A DNA stretch of 64,000 nt, taken from positions 1,054,001 through 1,118,000 of the forward strand of contig NZ_JAFMSU010000001.1 of assembly GCF_017916365.1 (NCBI RefSeq), written 5' to 3'. Source of the stretch: Rufibacter roseolus. GTDB lineage: Bacteria; Bacteroidota; Bacteroidia; Cytophagales; Hymenobacteraceae. The notes under the pieces were generated by a model, which was not told the DNA's origin, searched no databases, and saw only the letters and a program-made list of their open reading frames with translations. Positions 27,113 to 35,693 of the stretch are shown piece by piece (the first letter of the stretch is position 1; every line of letters starts with the position of its first letter). Both the position numbers and the translations under genes were made by a program.

Positions 27113-27182
27113 TCAGTTCAGAATCAGGGATGAAATATCTGAAACTACGGCAACAAGCGCCTAATTGTTGATTTTTTGAAGG

Positions 27183-27446
27183 AATGAGCGATTTTGGGAA
27201 TGAATGATGTATTGAATGAATGAGAGATTGAGTGATTGGAAATGGAAAGATGATTGATGGTGCTACCGGAGTAATCCAAGGTTGGCAGGTGCCACTTGTT
27301 TACTGGTAATTTGTTTTGGGCCTGTTTTTAGGAAATCATGCTCAATTCATCCTCCATTCAGACATCATTCAATCACTCATTGAAACCATCCCCCATTCAG
27401 ACATTCACTCAATCTCTCAATCTCAATCTCTCAATCACTCATTGAA
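27183..27446. repeat. Low-complexity TCATTC/CACTCA inverted repeat region
   Basis: The left side carries GAATGAATGAGAGATTGAGT; the right side carries the complement-type words AATCACTCATTGAAA and CTCAATCTCTCAATC repeated several times. It fills the gap between the YihY and DUF4403 genes and reaches the last codons of the latter. Confidence 0.6.
27312..27346. repeat. P1 dispersed palindrome
   Basis: TGTTTTGGGCCTGTTTTTAG then GAAATCATGCTCAA; embedded in the low-complexity region. Confidence 0.55.
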
Positions 27447-28872
27447 ATGAAAGCGTGAGCTGCCCCGAGGCCAGGAAGTGCGTCTGCACGCCGGTGGGGG
27501 TCACGTACAGGGTATCCGGCTCCAGGGTGAAATCGGCGCCGCGGAGCAGGAATCTTTCCTGCAGTTGATTTTCCTTCAGGCCAGCTTGGAGGGCCTGGCG
27601 CAGGTTGGCTAGTTGGGATTTGACCGGGAACTCCATCTGCTTTTCCAGTTGGGCTTTGAACTTGTTCTGCAGGAGCCATTGGGCGGTGTTCACCAGTTTG
27701 TCCCTGGTCTGCAGGGTGTATTCCAGGTTCTGTACCTTTATGCTTTGGGTGGCGGGGTCATAGAACGGCGTAGCCTGCAGCCATACCTTGCCCTGGAACT
27801 TCTTCGTGAGGAAAGATGCCTTGGTCTGGCCGCTCACGTCCAAAGCCAGCAGCAATTGGGTGCCTTTCCCGCTGATGGCCACGTCATGGATGGTGAGCTG
27901 GTGTTTGCCCTCTTCAAAGCTGAACTTCTGGTTTTTCACTTCTTTCTCCAGTATCTGGTTGAGGTAAGCAAAAGAAACATCGCTGGCTATGTTGAGTTGG
28001 GCCACCTGGGGCAGCGTGCGGGTGGGAGTATAGTTAGGCAGCGCCACTAAAGTCTGGCTTGGTTTCTGGCCCGATAAAACCTTTAGGAAAGCATCTATGC
28101 CTACCTGCAGGCTTAGTTTGTTTTGCTGAAGCTCCAGCGGGGTGAGGCGCACGGCTTTGGGTTCCACGGAGAGCCAGGTGTTGTACTGGGCGTTCAAAAG
28201 TAACGGATCCTGCAGTTGGCGCCAGGCCTGGGCCAGGTAAGTGGGCAGGGGCACGCGCTTCTGTAGTTCCTGGTCCAGCAGCTGGAGCATAGGAGCGAGC
28301 TGGGCCTTGAGCTTGGGTTCTATGAATGGAGCCAGGTTCAACCGAAGCGGTCCTAAAGAAAGCGTGGGTTTGCGGGCGCCCCAGGCGAAATCTCCGCTGG
28401 TGTAGCTTTTCAGGTTGTAGTCGGGGAGGAGCTGCAGGCGGCTGTCGGTGCGTACGGTCACCTCAAATTCGGTCTCCTCAGTTTTCTGGATGTTTTTGCA
28501 CAGCTCGCAGGCGTTCCACTGCCATCGGCCTTTGGCCCAGATCCTGAGCGGAACCTCCATAGACAGCTTGCTGAACTCAGAGCGCAGTTTCATGGGTCCG
28601 GCCTTGGTCACTTTCACCATAAGGTCATCGTCCTGCAGGTTATCGTCCTGGTAAATAACGCCGGTGAGTTCCTGGTTCAGAATACCTTCCAAGGCCGAGA
28701 CTGGGATGGTGATGGGCAAGGTGATAGTGGAGAGCCGGGGTTCTGGCAGAGGCGGGGGAGAAACCTGGGCCTCGGGGGCCGGCACGTTAAGCGACGCTGA
28801 CTTCTGGCAGGCGGGCAGTACGCAGACGCACAGCAGAACAATAAATAAAAAATGAAAAGAGCGCCCTCGCAT
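27439..28872 (-). CDS. DUF4403 family lipoprotein
   Basis: A 477-residue protein with lipoprotein signal FLFIVLLCVCVLPAC (cysteine at 22). DUF4403 proteins carry two BPI/SMP-like lipid-binding repeats and are thought to act in the periplasm or outer membrane; no defined function is known. The sequence shows paired amphipathic motifs such as ISVSALEGILNQELTGVIYQ and ASDVSFAYLNQILEKEVKNQ at the start of each half, consistent with the duplicated fold. It is first in a same-strand series with the thioredoxin and DUF3891 genes upstream, but gaps of more than 80 bases argue against a tight operon. Confidence 0.82.
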   Translation of the reverse strand: MRGRSFHFLFIVLLCVCVLPACQKSASLNVPAPEAQVSPPPLPEPRLSTITLPITIPVSALEGILNQELTGVIYQDDNLQDDDLMVKVTKAGPMKLRSEFSKLSMEVPLRIWAKGRWQWNACELCKNIQKTEETEFEVTVRTDSRLQLLPDYNLKSYTSGDFAWGARKPTLSLGPLRLNLAPFIEPKLKAQLAPMLQLLDQELQKRVPLPTYLAQAWRQLQDPLLLNAQYNTWLSVEPKAVRLTPLELQQNKLSLQVGIDAFLKVLSGQKPSQTLVALPNYTPTRTLPQVAQLNIASDVSFAYLNQILEKEVKNQKFSFEEGKHQLTIHDVAISGKGTQLLLALDVSGQTKASFLTKKFQGKVWLQATPFYDPATQSIKVQNLEYTLQTRDKLVNTAQWLLQNKFKAQLEKQMEFPVKSQLANLRQALQAGLKENQLQERFLLRGADFTLEPDTLYVTPTGVQTHFLASGQLTLSFQ

Positions 28873-28911
28873 GCCGTCTAAAATGTTGATGCCTTGGTAA
28901 TAAGCCGATGT

Positions 28912-28949
28912 TGTTTTACGGCTGTTTTGGCAAAAGTAAGCATAAACCG
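28912..28949. repeat. P1 dispersed palindrome
   Basis: TGTTTTACGGCTGTTTTGGC then AAAAGTAAGCATAAACCG; next to the thioredoxin-like stop codon. Confidence 0.6.
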
Positions 28950-28954
28950 CGTGA

Positions 28955-29284
28955 TTATTGGGCCATCAGGAGCTGGTCAAGGAACTCGCGGACGTCTTCT
29001 TTAGAGGAAAGCAGGGCGCAGTTGCGCAGGGTGCCTTTGTGGTAAATGGCAAAGAAAGGCGTGCCGGTAAGTTTCACCTCCTTGCTGGAAACCGGGTTCT
29101 CAGAGGCGTCCATCTGCAGAAAGGTGATATCGCTGTACATGGGGTTCTCTGAGAATTCCTTGAAAGAGGGAGCCAGGGCTTTGCAGATAAGACAGTCTTT
29201 GTCTATGAATTTGACAATGACCCGGTCTTTCTCAAAGATAAGGGAGCGCAGTTCGTTATCGGAAGATATATGGATGGCCATCAT
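28955..29284 (-). CDS. Thioredoxin-family protein
   Basis: A 109-residue single-domain thioredoxin fold. The active-site motif is CLIC in FIDKDCLICKALAPSFKEF near residue 32 rather than the classical CGPC. The cis-proline loop is in LTGTPFFAIYHKG. No signal peptide is seen, so it is cytosolic. Partner and function are unknown; a redox or bacillithiol-linked role is possible but unsupported. The second ATG (29281) is an equally good start. Confidence 0.85.
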   Translation of the reverse strand: MMAIHISSDNELRSLIFEKDRVIVKFIDKDCLICKALAPSFKEFSENPMYSDITFLQMDASENPVSSKEVKLTGTPFFAIYHKGTLRNCALLSSKEDVREFLDQLLMAQ

Positions 29285-29370
29285 GTAAAATGCATTCGTT
29301 AAACTATCGGTAACGTGGAAAACAGCCCTGAGTTGAGAGAAAATGCTGTTCTAGCCGCCCCAAAGGCCTG

Positions 29371-30102
29371 TTAGGGTTCTTTTTGCAGGAGCCATTCTTT
29401 TCTGGCAACAGGAGTTTGCCACAGTGCCTTGTCCAGTTCCTGGTCTGAGGAGAACTGCAGTTGGGTAAGGCAGCGGGCCTCCACGCACAGGTTCACCTGC
29501 TTCTCCCTGAAAGGCCACGGCGTTACCCGTACGGTGCCGTTCTTCAGCAGCGCCACCTCGTATTTCACCTGGTCCGGGCCGTTACTTACCTCCAGGGCGC
29601 GCTCCATTTCGGGCAGCTCATTGCGGCACAGAATAAGGGAAAGGCGGTCGCACCACTGCATGAAATCATAGGCATATTGCGCCTGGGCTTTCTTTACCTT
29701 GAGGCCCTGCCGCCATTTCTTCTGGCAGAGGAGCTGTTCATCCAGGAAAGCATCCCACTCTTTTTTCTGGCCGCGCAGTTCCTCGTATAGGAAAGACAGG
29801 TGCATGCTGGTGAGCAGGCTGCGCCACCGGCCCTGGAACCGGGCTTCTTTCATGACCTGCTGCGCCTGCTCCAGGCAAAAGGGCAGTTGCGTGAAGTTGG
29901 CGGGCGCGCCGGCCGGGGTGAGGGCGTAGCGGCCCGTGAGGTCCTGCTGACCGTCATCGTGCTGGGCGATGGCCGCCAGCGTCTGCATAAAATAAAGCGG
30001 CCGCTTCTCCGGTAGCCAGGCAAAACCTATCTCGGCGGCCAAAAGGGCGTGGGCCTGCTGGTAGATAATCTCCCAGCCTCTCTCATGGGGGTTAACAATC
30101 AT
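29371..30102 (-). CDS. DUF3891 family protein
   Basis: A 243-residue cytosolic protein of the DUF3891 family. Features seen are the N-terminal MIVNPHERGWEIIYQQAHAL, an IAQHDDGQQDL motif near residue 53 that could bind a metal, and TSMHLSFLYEELRGQKKEWD in the middle. No function is established; the HDD pattern suggests an all-alpha, HD-like metal site, which is only an inference. A P1-like half-element lies at 29309-29334, just after its stop. Confidence 0.82.
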   Translation of the reverse strand: MIVNPHERGWEIIYQQAHALLAAEIGFAWLPEKRPLYFMQTLAAIAQHDDGQQDLTGRYALTPAGAPANFTQLPFCLEQAQQVMKEARFQGRWRSLLTSMHLSFLYEELRGQKKEWDAFLDEQLLCQKKWRQGLKVKKAQAQYAYDFMQWCDRLSLILCRNELPEMERALEVSNGPDQVKYEVALLKNGTVRVTPWPFREKQVNLCVEARCLTQLQFSSDQELDKALWQTPVARKEWLLQKEP

Positions 30103-30176
30103 AGCTTTATGGGTGGCCGGTTGCTACAGCCGGAAGCCGGAAAGTTGTACGGCGCAAAAGAGAGAGAGTGGGGCCG

Positions 30177-30211
30177 TTTAGGGCCAGTTTTCTGAAAAAG
30201 AGGGCAGAAAC
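30177..30211. repeat. P1 dispersed palindrome
   Basis: TTTAGGGCCAGTTTTCTGAA then AAAGAGGGCAGAAAC; directly abuts the tdh terminator hairpin. Confidence 0.6.
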
Positions 30212-30254
30212 CAAAAATCCCTGCCAGTTTTCAGGTCGGCAGGGATTTTTGGGT
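30211..30254 (-). terminator. Terminator of the threonine dehydrogenase gene
   Basis: Perfect 15-bp stem CCAAAAATCCCTGCC / GGCAGGGATTTTTGG with a 12-base loop; the minus-strand reading ends in a T-rich arm. Confidence 0.75.
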
Positions 30255-30280
30255 AAGCTGGAGGCCAAAGCGGCTAAGGC

Positions 30281-31243
30281 TTAGTTGTTGATGCGTTTAA
30301 GGTGCAGGAGCATGTCATCGGTCATGGTGTGCAGGTCGTACTGCGGTTTCCAGCCCCAATCCTGGCGGGCGGCCAAGTCATCAATGCTCTGCGGCCAGGA
30401 ATCTGCTATCTGTTGGCGCATGTCTGGCTCGTAGGTGATGGTAAAGTCTGGGTAGTGGCGCTGGATGCTGGATGCAATCTCCTGAGGGGTGAAGCTCATG
30501 GCTGCCAGGTTGTATGAGGATCGCACTTTCACCTGCTCGGCGGGCGCGTGCATGAGGTCCAGGGTGGCCTTGAGGGCGTCTGGCATGTACATCATGGGCA
30601 GGCGGGTGTGCTCGCTCAGGAAACACTTGTAGGTGTTGGTAGCCAAAGCCTGATGGTAGATATCCACGGCGTAGTCAGTGGTGCCGCCGCCGGGCAGGGC
30701 TTTGTAGCCGATGAGGCCGGGGTAACGCAGGCTGCGCACATCCAGACCGTATTTGTTGAAGTAGTACTCGCACCAACGCTCGCCGGCCTGCTTGCTGATG
30801 CCGTACACCGTGTTGGGATCCATGATGGTGTCCTGCGGCGTGTTCTGCCGCGGCGTATTGGGCCCGAACACCGCGATGGACGAAGGCCAGTACACTTTCT
30901 CCACTTTCTGCTCCAGCGCGAAGTCCAGCACATTGAAGAGGCCGTCCATATTCAGGCGCCAGGCAAACTTGGGGTTCTTCTCGCCCGTCGCTGATAAGAT
31001 GGCCGCCAAGTGGTAAATCTGCTTGAACTTGTAGCGCGAGGCCAGCTCAGTAAGGTGCTGCGGGGTGAGCACGTCCACAATCTCAAAAGGCCCGGTCTCG
31101 CGCAGATCGGCTTGCTTGGGGTATTGGATATCGGCGGCTACTACGTTGGCATCGCCGTATAACTTTCTCAATTCAAGGGTGAGTTCAGAGCCTAGCTGGC
31201 CGCAGGCGCCTATCACTAAAATGGCATTTTTCTGTTTTGACAT
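30281..31243 (-). CDS. tdh: L-threonine 3-dehydrogenase, epimerase-type (SDR)
   Basis: A 320-residue extended short-chain dehydrogenase oxidising threonine to 2-amino-3-ketobutyrate with NAD+. The Rossmann motif GACGQLGSEL is at ~13-22, and the catalytic YGISKQAGE (YxxxK) is near residue 148, with a PSSIAVFGP serine segment before it. The form is the epimerase-like TDH of Bacteroidota and animals, not the zinc type. The partner enzyme kbl lies 1 kb away on the other strand, so together they convert threonine plus CoA to glycine and acetyl-CoA. A TACATTTG box on the minus strand (31271-31264) lies just before the start. Confidence 0.9.
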   Translation of the reverse strand: MSKQKNAILVIGACGQLGSELTLELRKLYGDANVVAADIQYPKQADLRETGPFEIVDVLTPQHLTELASRYKFKQIYHLAAILSATGEKNPKFAWRLNMDGLFNVLDFALEQKVEKVYWPSSIAVFGPNTPRQNTPQDTIMDPNTVYGISKQAGERWCEYYFNKYGLDVRSLRYPGLIGYKALPGGGTTDYAVDIYHQALATNTYKCFLSEHTRLPMMYMPDALKATLDLMHAPAEQVKVRSSYNLAAMSFTPQEIASSIQRHYPDFTITYEPDMRQQIADSWPQSIDDLAARQDWGWKPQYDLHTMTDDMLLHLKRINN

Positions 31244-31263
31244 GCAAGTGCTGAATAGGAAAA

Positions 31264-31271
31264 CAAATGTA
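31264..31271 (-). promoter_or_regulatory. -7 box of tdh
   Basis: Minus strand TACATTTG matches TAnnTTTG; 20 bases before the start codon. Confidence 0.5.
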
Positions 31272-31317
31272 CGTTATTCAAGTGGCTCCAAAAAATAGGG
31301 AGAGTGGACAGGTTTTG

Positions 31318-31325
31318 TATCTTTG
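31318..31325 (+). promoter_or_regulatory. -7 box of the alpha/beta hydrolase gene
   Basis: TATCTTTG, an exact consensus match in the divergent tdh-hydrolase spacer, 62 bases before the ATG. Confidence 0.5.
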
Positions 31326-31387
31326 GTGAGTAAACGAGAAGGGCACCTGGCAAACTCCCTTACTTTTTCTGACACAACTCTCTTTGC

Positions 31388-32179
31388 ATGCGGTTACGGC
31401 TCCTTCTTTTTTCTGTTTTAGGCTTCTGTGCAATGGGTTGCGCGCCACACAGTGCGGAAACCAAATGGAAGGAGAATCCTGGCACGGTAGAAGCCCCAGT
31501 AGCTGTCCACACCCAAACGCTGGACCTGTTGGATGCCTCCCGAAACAGAGCTGTGCCGGTGGTGCTGTATTCGGGCCGTTTTTTGCAAAAGGACGCCAAA
31601 ACAAAGCAGAAGCTGGCGGTGCTCAACCATGGGTATGGCGGTAAAAACACGGCTTATTCCTTTATCGCTAATTACCTGGTCTCCCAGGGATATCTGGTGG
31701 CCAGTATTCAGCATGAACTTCCCTCAGATGCGCCCATGCCCCTCAGCGGTCCGGTGTATGAAACCAGGCTGCCCCATTGGCAGCGCGGGGTGCAGAGCAT
31801 CAGGTTTGTGGTGCAAGAACTGGAAAGAAGAGCGCCGGACTTGAATAAAGGTGAGTTGCTGTTGGTGGGCCATTCCAACGGCGGAGACATGGCCATGCTG
31901 TTTGCGCAGGAGTATCCAGAACAGGTGCGGGAAGTCATCTCACTGGATAACCGTCGGGTGCGTTTGCCCAGAACCCGCCAACCCCGCATCCTCACGTTGC
32001 GTTCCAGTGACCAGCCCGCTGATGCCGGGGTGTTGCCCACGGCTGTTGAGCAAGAAAAGTTTGGAATCAGAGTTATACAGCTGGAAAATACGCTCCATAA
32101 TGACCTATGGGACGGAGCCACCGCCAACCAAAAGCAGCAGATAATCCAATATATTGCGCAGTTTCTGCGGACCAACTGA
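31388..32179 (+). CDS. Alpha/beta-hydrolase lipoprotein
   Basis: A 263-residue alpha/beta-hydrolase with a lipoprotein signal, LLLFSVLGFCAMGC (cysteine at 18). The nucleophile elbow is VGHSNGGDMA near residue 160 (GxSxG), the oxyanion region is VLNHGYGGKNTAYSF, and the C-terminal histidine may be that of LENTLHNDLWDG. The enzyme is anchored in a membrane outside the cytoplasm. Substrate is unknown; it resembles esterase/dienelactone-hydrolase relatives. It lies between tdh and kbl but has no evident part in threonine breakdown. Confidence 0.85.
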   Translation: MRLRLLLFSVLGFCAMGCAPHSAETKWKENPGTVEAPVAVHTQTLDLLDASRNRAVPVVLYSGRFLQKDAKTKQKLAVLNHGYGGKNTAYSFIANYLVSQGYLVASIQHELPSDAPMPLSGPVYETRLPHWQRGVQSIRFVVQELERRAPDLNKGELLLVGHSNGGDMAMLFAQEYPEQVREVISLDNRRVRLPRTRQPRILTLRSSDQPADAGVLPTAVEQEKFGIRVIQLENTLHNDLWDGATANQKQQIIQYIAQFLRTN

Positions 32180-32189
32180 ACAGAAAACC

Positions 32190-32226
32190 CATTTTGAGGC
32201 TGTTTTTCAGGAAACAGGCCAGAAAC
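32190..32226. repeat. P1 dispersed palindrome
   Basis: CATTTTGAGGCTGTTTTTCA then GGAAACAGGCCAGAAAC; 11 bases after the hydrolase stop and before kbl. One of the best copies. Confidence 0.7.
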
Positions 32227-32260
32227 AACATAAAACCAGTAGCAAGTTTATCTAACCGAT

Positions 32261-33454
32261 ATGTACGAAACCTTAAAACCAGATCTGGAGCAGCAGTTAG
32301 CCGAGATCAAAGCCAATGGCCTGTATAAAAAAGAGCGCGTGATCACCACCCCGCAGCACGCCGAGATCAAAACCCAGCAGACCGGCGAGGTGCTGAACTT
32401 CTGCGCAAACAACTACCTGGGGCTTTCCTCGCATCCGGCGGTGCTGGAGGCAGCCAAACGCACCCTGGACACCCACGGCTACGGCATGAGCTCCGTGCGT
32501 TTCATCTGCGGAACCCAGGACATCCACAAGCAGCTGGAGCAGAAACTGGCCGAGTTCCTGGGCACCGAGGACACCATCCTCTACGCGGCGGCCTTTGACG
32601 CGAACGGCGGTGTGTTTGAGCCATTGTTTGATGAGCAGTCTGCCATCATCTCCGATGCCCTGAACCACGCCTCCATCATTGACGGCATCAGGCTGTGCAA
32701 GGCGCAGCGCTACCGCTACGAGCACAACAACATGGCCGATCTGGAAGCCAAGCTGCAGGAATCCCAAGGCGCCAAGCACCGCATCATTGTCACTGACGGT
32801 TCTTTCTCCATGGACGGCACTATCGCGCAACTGGACAAAATCTGCGACCTGGCAGACCAGTACAAAGCCCTAGTGTTGGTAGATGAGTCGCACTCCAGCG
32901 GCTTCATTGGCAAGACCGGCCGCGGCACGCATGAGTACCACAACGTGATGGGCCGCGTAGACATCATCACCGGTACGCTGGGCAAAGCTCTGGGCGGCGC
33001 CATGGGCGGCTTCACCTCGGGCCGCAAAGAGATCATTGACATGCTCCGCCAGCGCTCGCGCCCGTACCTGTTCTCCAACTCGCTGGCCCCGTCCATTGTG
33101 GGTGGTTCCCTGGCCGTTCTGGAACTGCTGAGCTCTACCACTGAGCTGCGTGACCGTCTGGAGTGGAACACCAAGTACTTCCGGGAGAACATGACCGCCG
33201 CCGGATTTGATATTCGTCCGGGTGTGCATCCTATTGTGCCGGTGATGCTCTACGAAGCCACTTTGGCCCAGGAGTTTGCCGCCCGCATGCTGGAGAAAGG
33301 CATCTACGTGATTGGATTCTACTTTCCGGTGGTAGCCAAAGGAGCGGCCCGCATAAGAGTACAGTTATCCGCGGAACATACTCAGGAGCAGATAGATCGC
33401 GCCATTCAGGCCTTCACCGAGGTGGGTAGAGAACTGGGTGTCCTGAAAGGGTAA
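32261..33454 (+). CDS. kbl: Glycine C-acetyltransferase (2-amino-3-ketobutyrate CoA ligase)
   Basis: A 397-residue PLP enzyme of the alpha-oxoamine synthase family. It splits 2-amino-3-ketobutyrate with CoA into glycine and acetyl-CoA, completing threonine degradation begun by Tdh. Visible are [17 protein letters not shown], the [18 protein letters not shown] segment, [19 protein letters not shown], and the PLP lysine in [15 protein letters not shown] near residue 245. Length is normal. It could be serine palmitoyltransferase-like by family, but this N-terminus and the tdh neighbour favour Kbl. A terminator follows. Confidence 0.94.
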   Translation: MYETLKPDLEQQLAEIKANGLYKKERVITTPQHAEIKTQQTGEVLNFCANNYLGLSSHPAVLEAAKRTLDTHGYGMSSVRFICGTQDIHKQLEQKLAEFLGTEDTILYAAAFDANGGVFEPLFDEQSAIISDALNHASIIDGIRLCKAQRYRYEHNNMADLEAKLQESQGAKHRIIVTDGSFSMDGTIAQLDKICDLADQYKALVLVDESHSSGFIGKTGRGTHEYHNVMGRVDIITGTLGKALGGAMGGFTSGRKEIIDMLRQRSRPYLFSNSLAPSIVGGSLAVLELLSSTTELRDRLEWNTKYFRENMTAAGFDIRPGVHPIVPVMLYEATLAQEFAARMLEKGIYVIGFYFPVVAKGAARIRVQLSAEHTQEQIDRAIQAFTEVGRELGVLKG

Positions 33455-33482
33455 TTCTTAAGATATCAAGAGAAGACGAGAC

Positions 33483-33523
33483 AAAACCGGCTGGCCAATT
33501 TCAGATTGGTCGGCCGGTTTTGT
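33483..33523 (+). terminator. Terminator of kbl
   Basis: AAAACCGGCTGGCCAAT / ATTGGTCGGCCGGTTTT stem with two G:T pairs and a T-run. Confidence 0.8.
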
Positions 33524-33793
33524 TTTTGGCGTGACCACTTTCTGGTAGCTAAAAATGATAAGGTGAGAGGAATTTAAAATTATATAACTAAATAATTAGT
33601 TGTTAAACTAAGTTAACAGTTTTACTGGCGCTTGTACAGAAGAAAATTACCCAATCCTGGGTGATGTCAGGAAGTATATTTTTTTAAATATATTTATAAA
33701 AGCCAAGTCGGCTGGCAGAGATATGGAGGTTCTGTAAATCAAATAAACCAATAGAATTCCTGATTTATTTAATCCATAATTAAATCCCAAACT

Positions 33794-34222
33794 ATGGTGA
33801 AATCTAGAGTTCTATTAAAATCTCTCCTGCCCGTATTGCTGCTGTATTTTTATGCAAACGATTGCGTAAGCTGGCCGCAAGGAAAACCCATATGCCTGTT
33901 ATTCAGGGATGGACAATCTGTGGATCTGGTAAAAAGCTAAACGCAGAAGGAATTGAAAGCCGGGGTGATGGTCAAATCCATAGAGGGTTTGGAAATCTAG
34001 AATGTGTATTTGTTGCGGGGTATGAGACCCGTGAAGGCTCTTCCTTTCAAAGACTAGGCAAGCCTGCAAAAGGTTGAGTTATACGCCTGGGGCATGAGCC
34101 CTGCAGCCGGTAAAAACGAGGCTTCCAATCCAGCAGAACCAAACCTCAAGTCCGGCGACTGTTTTGTCTTTGATGCCATATGGAAAGGAGAGCAAATTTG
34201 CTTTGCCCTGAGGGTAAAATAG
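33794..34222 (+). pseudogene. Decayed exported-protein gene with three in-frame stop codons
   Basis: One reading frame of 143 codons starts at an ATG and runs to TAG at 34220, interrupted by TAA at 33938, TAG at 33998 and TAG at 34055, with no frameshift. The first part (VKSRVLLKSLLPVLLLYFYA) looks like a signal sequence. The parts after each stop still read like protein: TQKELKAGVMVKSIEGLE, then NVYLLRGMRPVKALPFKD, then LKSGDCFVFDAIWKGEQICF. The last part faintly resembles the C-terminal domain of gliding protein GldM, a weak guess. The simplest reading is a pseudogene that has gathered point nonsense mutations. Confidence 0.6.
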
Positions 34223-34775
34223 AGAGATTCTGTAAATAGAAATATTCTGCTGCATAACAGTAAAAGTGTCTTTTTGTTTTTAAATTATTTTATCAGAAAT
34301 ACCCCTAAAACGTCTCTGTTGGTATGTACTATGCTACCAGCGGAGGCGTTTATTATTATATGGAATTTAGGTTGTCAGCAAAGAGATCATTCCCTACTTT
34401 TGCTTTGTAATTCCTTAAAGGAGATGCTCTTTCATTTAGGAGAAAGCAATAGTGTACGGCTTCCGGACGAAGGAGCGCCAGTACCGGTAATTGGTAACTG
34501 CTGTAGAAGCAGATGATAAAATGAATCAGAAAGTGGTCCCCCAGACTAAAATTCAATGAAGGTATTTTTAAGATATAGCAGATTTTTCCCCCTCAGTTCC
34601 CAAAAAGAATCCAAAGCGAACTATTTCCTGCTCCCCCTCCCCAAAAAACACCTCTGGCTTTTGCCGCTTTCGCCCGTTTATTCCCCCAGCACCTTATAGA
34701 ATTGGCAATAGGTTGAGACAACAAACACAAAAAATTAAATAGATAAATAAAAAGACAGACAAAAACTAAAACCAC
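34223..34775. other. Intergenic stretch before the NYN gene, no gene seen
   Basis: About 550 bases of AT-rich sequence. The open frame 34274-34516 has no signal peptide, domain or sensible composition and is not accepted. The last 100 bases are very A-rich (leader of the next gene). No clean -33/-7 promoter stands out. Confidence 0.4.
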
Positions 34776-35693
34776 ATGCAGGAAAAACTAGTGAGGATTG
34801 GCGTCTTCTATGACGGCAATTACTTCTTGCAGGTCAGTAATTACTATGCCTACGGCCATCAGCGCAAACGCAGGATTAGTATTTCTGGCCTCCATGAATT
34901 TATCAGGGAACAAGTGGCCGAGGAAGAGGACGTGGACCCACGTTTCTGTAGAATCGTAGACGCCCACTATTTCCGGGGCCGGCTCAATGCCTATGAGGCC
35001 AGCCAACGCGGCGACACCCTGTACTGGGACCGTGTGTTTGATGACATCCTTATGTCTGAGGGCGTGACTACCCATTACCTGCCGGTGCGGACAACGCCGG
35101 AGGGGTACAAGCAGGAACGCGGCATAGACGTATGGCTGGCGCTGGAAGCCTTTGAACAGGCTTTCTACAAACGGTTCGATGTACTGGTGCTCATCTCCTC
35201 AGACGGGGATTACGTGCCCATGGTACGCAAGGTGAACACCCTGGGAACCCGCGTGATGGCGCTTACCTGGGAGTTTGAGTACACCACAGACAACGGCCAG
35301 CGGATGACAACCCGCCCGTCGCAGGATCTGTTGGCCGAGGTAACCTATCCCATGGCGATGCACGGCATTATTGACCAGCGCATTGCCCGCAACGATGCCA
35401 CCATCCAGCGGTTGTTCGTACAGCCAGACCAGAAGCGGAGCACCGCCTCCCATGGCCACGACGAGGACTATGGAGACTCTATCGGAAACATTAGCGGGCA
35501 CGGCGAAGGAGAGATCATGAGCCTCAAAAACGGGTACGGTTTCATCAAGTTCCCGCCCAACAACCTGTTCTTCCACTTCACCAACGTGGTGGACACAGAT
35601 TTCAATGAGCTGCACGTAGGCGACCGCGTGGAGTTCGAGATTGAGAAAGATGATGAAGGCAACGACGTGGCCAAAAGCGTCAAACTTCTCTAG
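34776..35693 (+). CDS. NYN-domain ribonuclease fused to a cold-shock RNA-binding domain
   Basis: A 305-residue cytosolic protein. Residues ~5-200 form a NYN (PIN-like, DUF88/LabA) nuclease domain. Its acidic metal-site residues are present: D13 in FYDGNYF, D118 in GIDVWLALEAF, and D143/D145 in LISSDGDYVP. Residues ~243-305 are a cold-shock OB-fold with RNP1 KNGYGFIKF (251-259) and RNP2 LFFHFT (264-269). A polar linker (~215-242) joins them. NYN domains cleave RNA and cold-shock domains bind single-stranded RNA, so an RNA-processing enzyme is expected; the target is unknown. The stop codon is the base of the first of four identical-loop hairpins, suggesting the protein may act on its own mRNA. 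Confidence 0.88.
   Translation: MQEKLVRIGVFYDGNYFLQVSNYYAYGHQRKRRISISGLHEFIREQVAEEEDVDPRFCRIVDAHYFRGRLNAYEASQRGDTLYWDRVFDDILMSEGVTTHYLPVRTTPEGYKQERGIDVWLALEAFEQAFYKRFDVLVLISSDGDYVPMVRKVNTLGTRVMALTWEFEYTTDNGQRMTTRPSQDLLAEVTYPMAMHGIIDQRIARNDATIQRLFVQPDQKRSTASHGHDEDYGDSIGNISGHGEGEIMSLKNGYGFIKFPPNNLFFHFTNVVDTDFNELHVGDRVEFEIEKDDEGNDVAKSVKLL

Noticed and set aside
33794-34222. Stop-codon recoding (read-through or an unusual amino acid) to make one full protein
   Set aside because: Both TAA and TAG are involved, no recoding signal is visible, and every other gene here uses TAA, TAG and TGA as ordinary stops. Nonsense decay is simpler.
34274-34516. Open frame of 80 codons after the pseudogene
   Set aside because: No signal peptide, domain or convincing start; amino-acid content looks random for AT-rich DNA.
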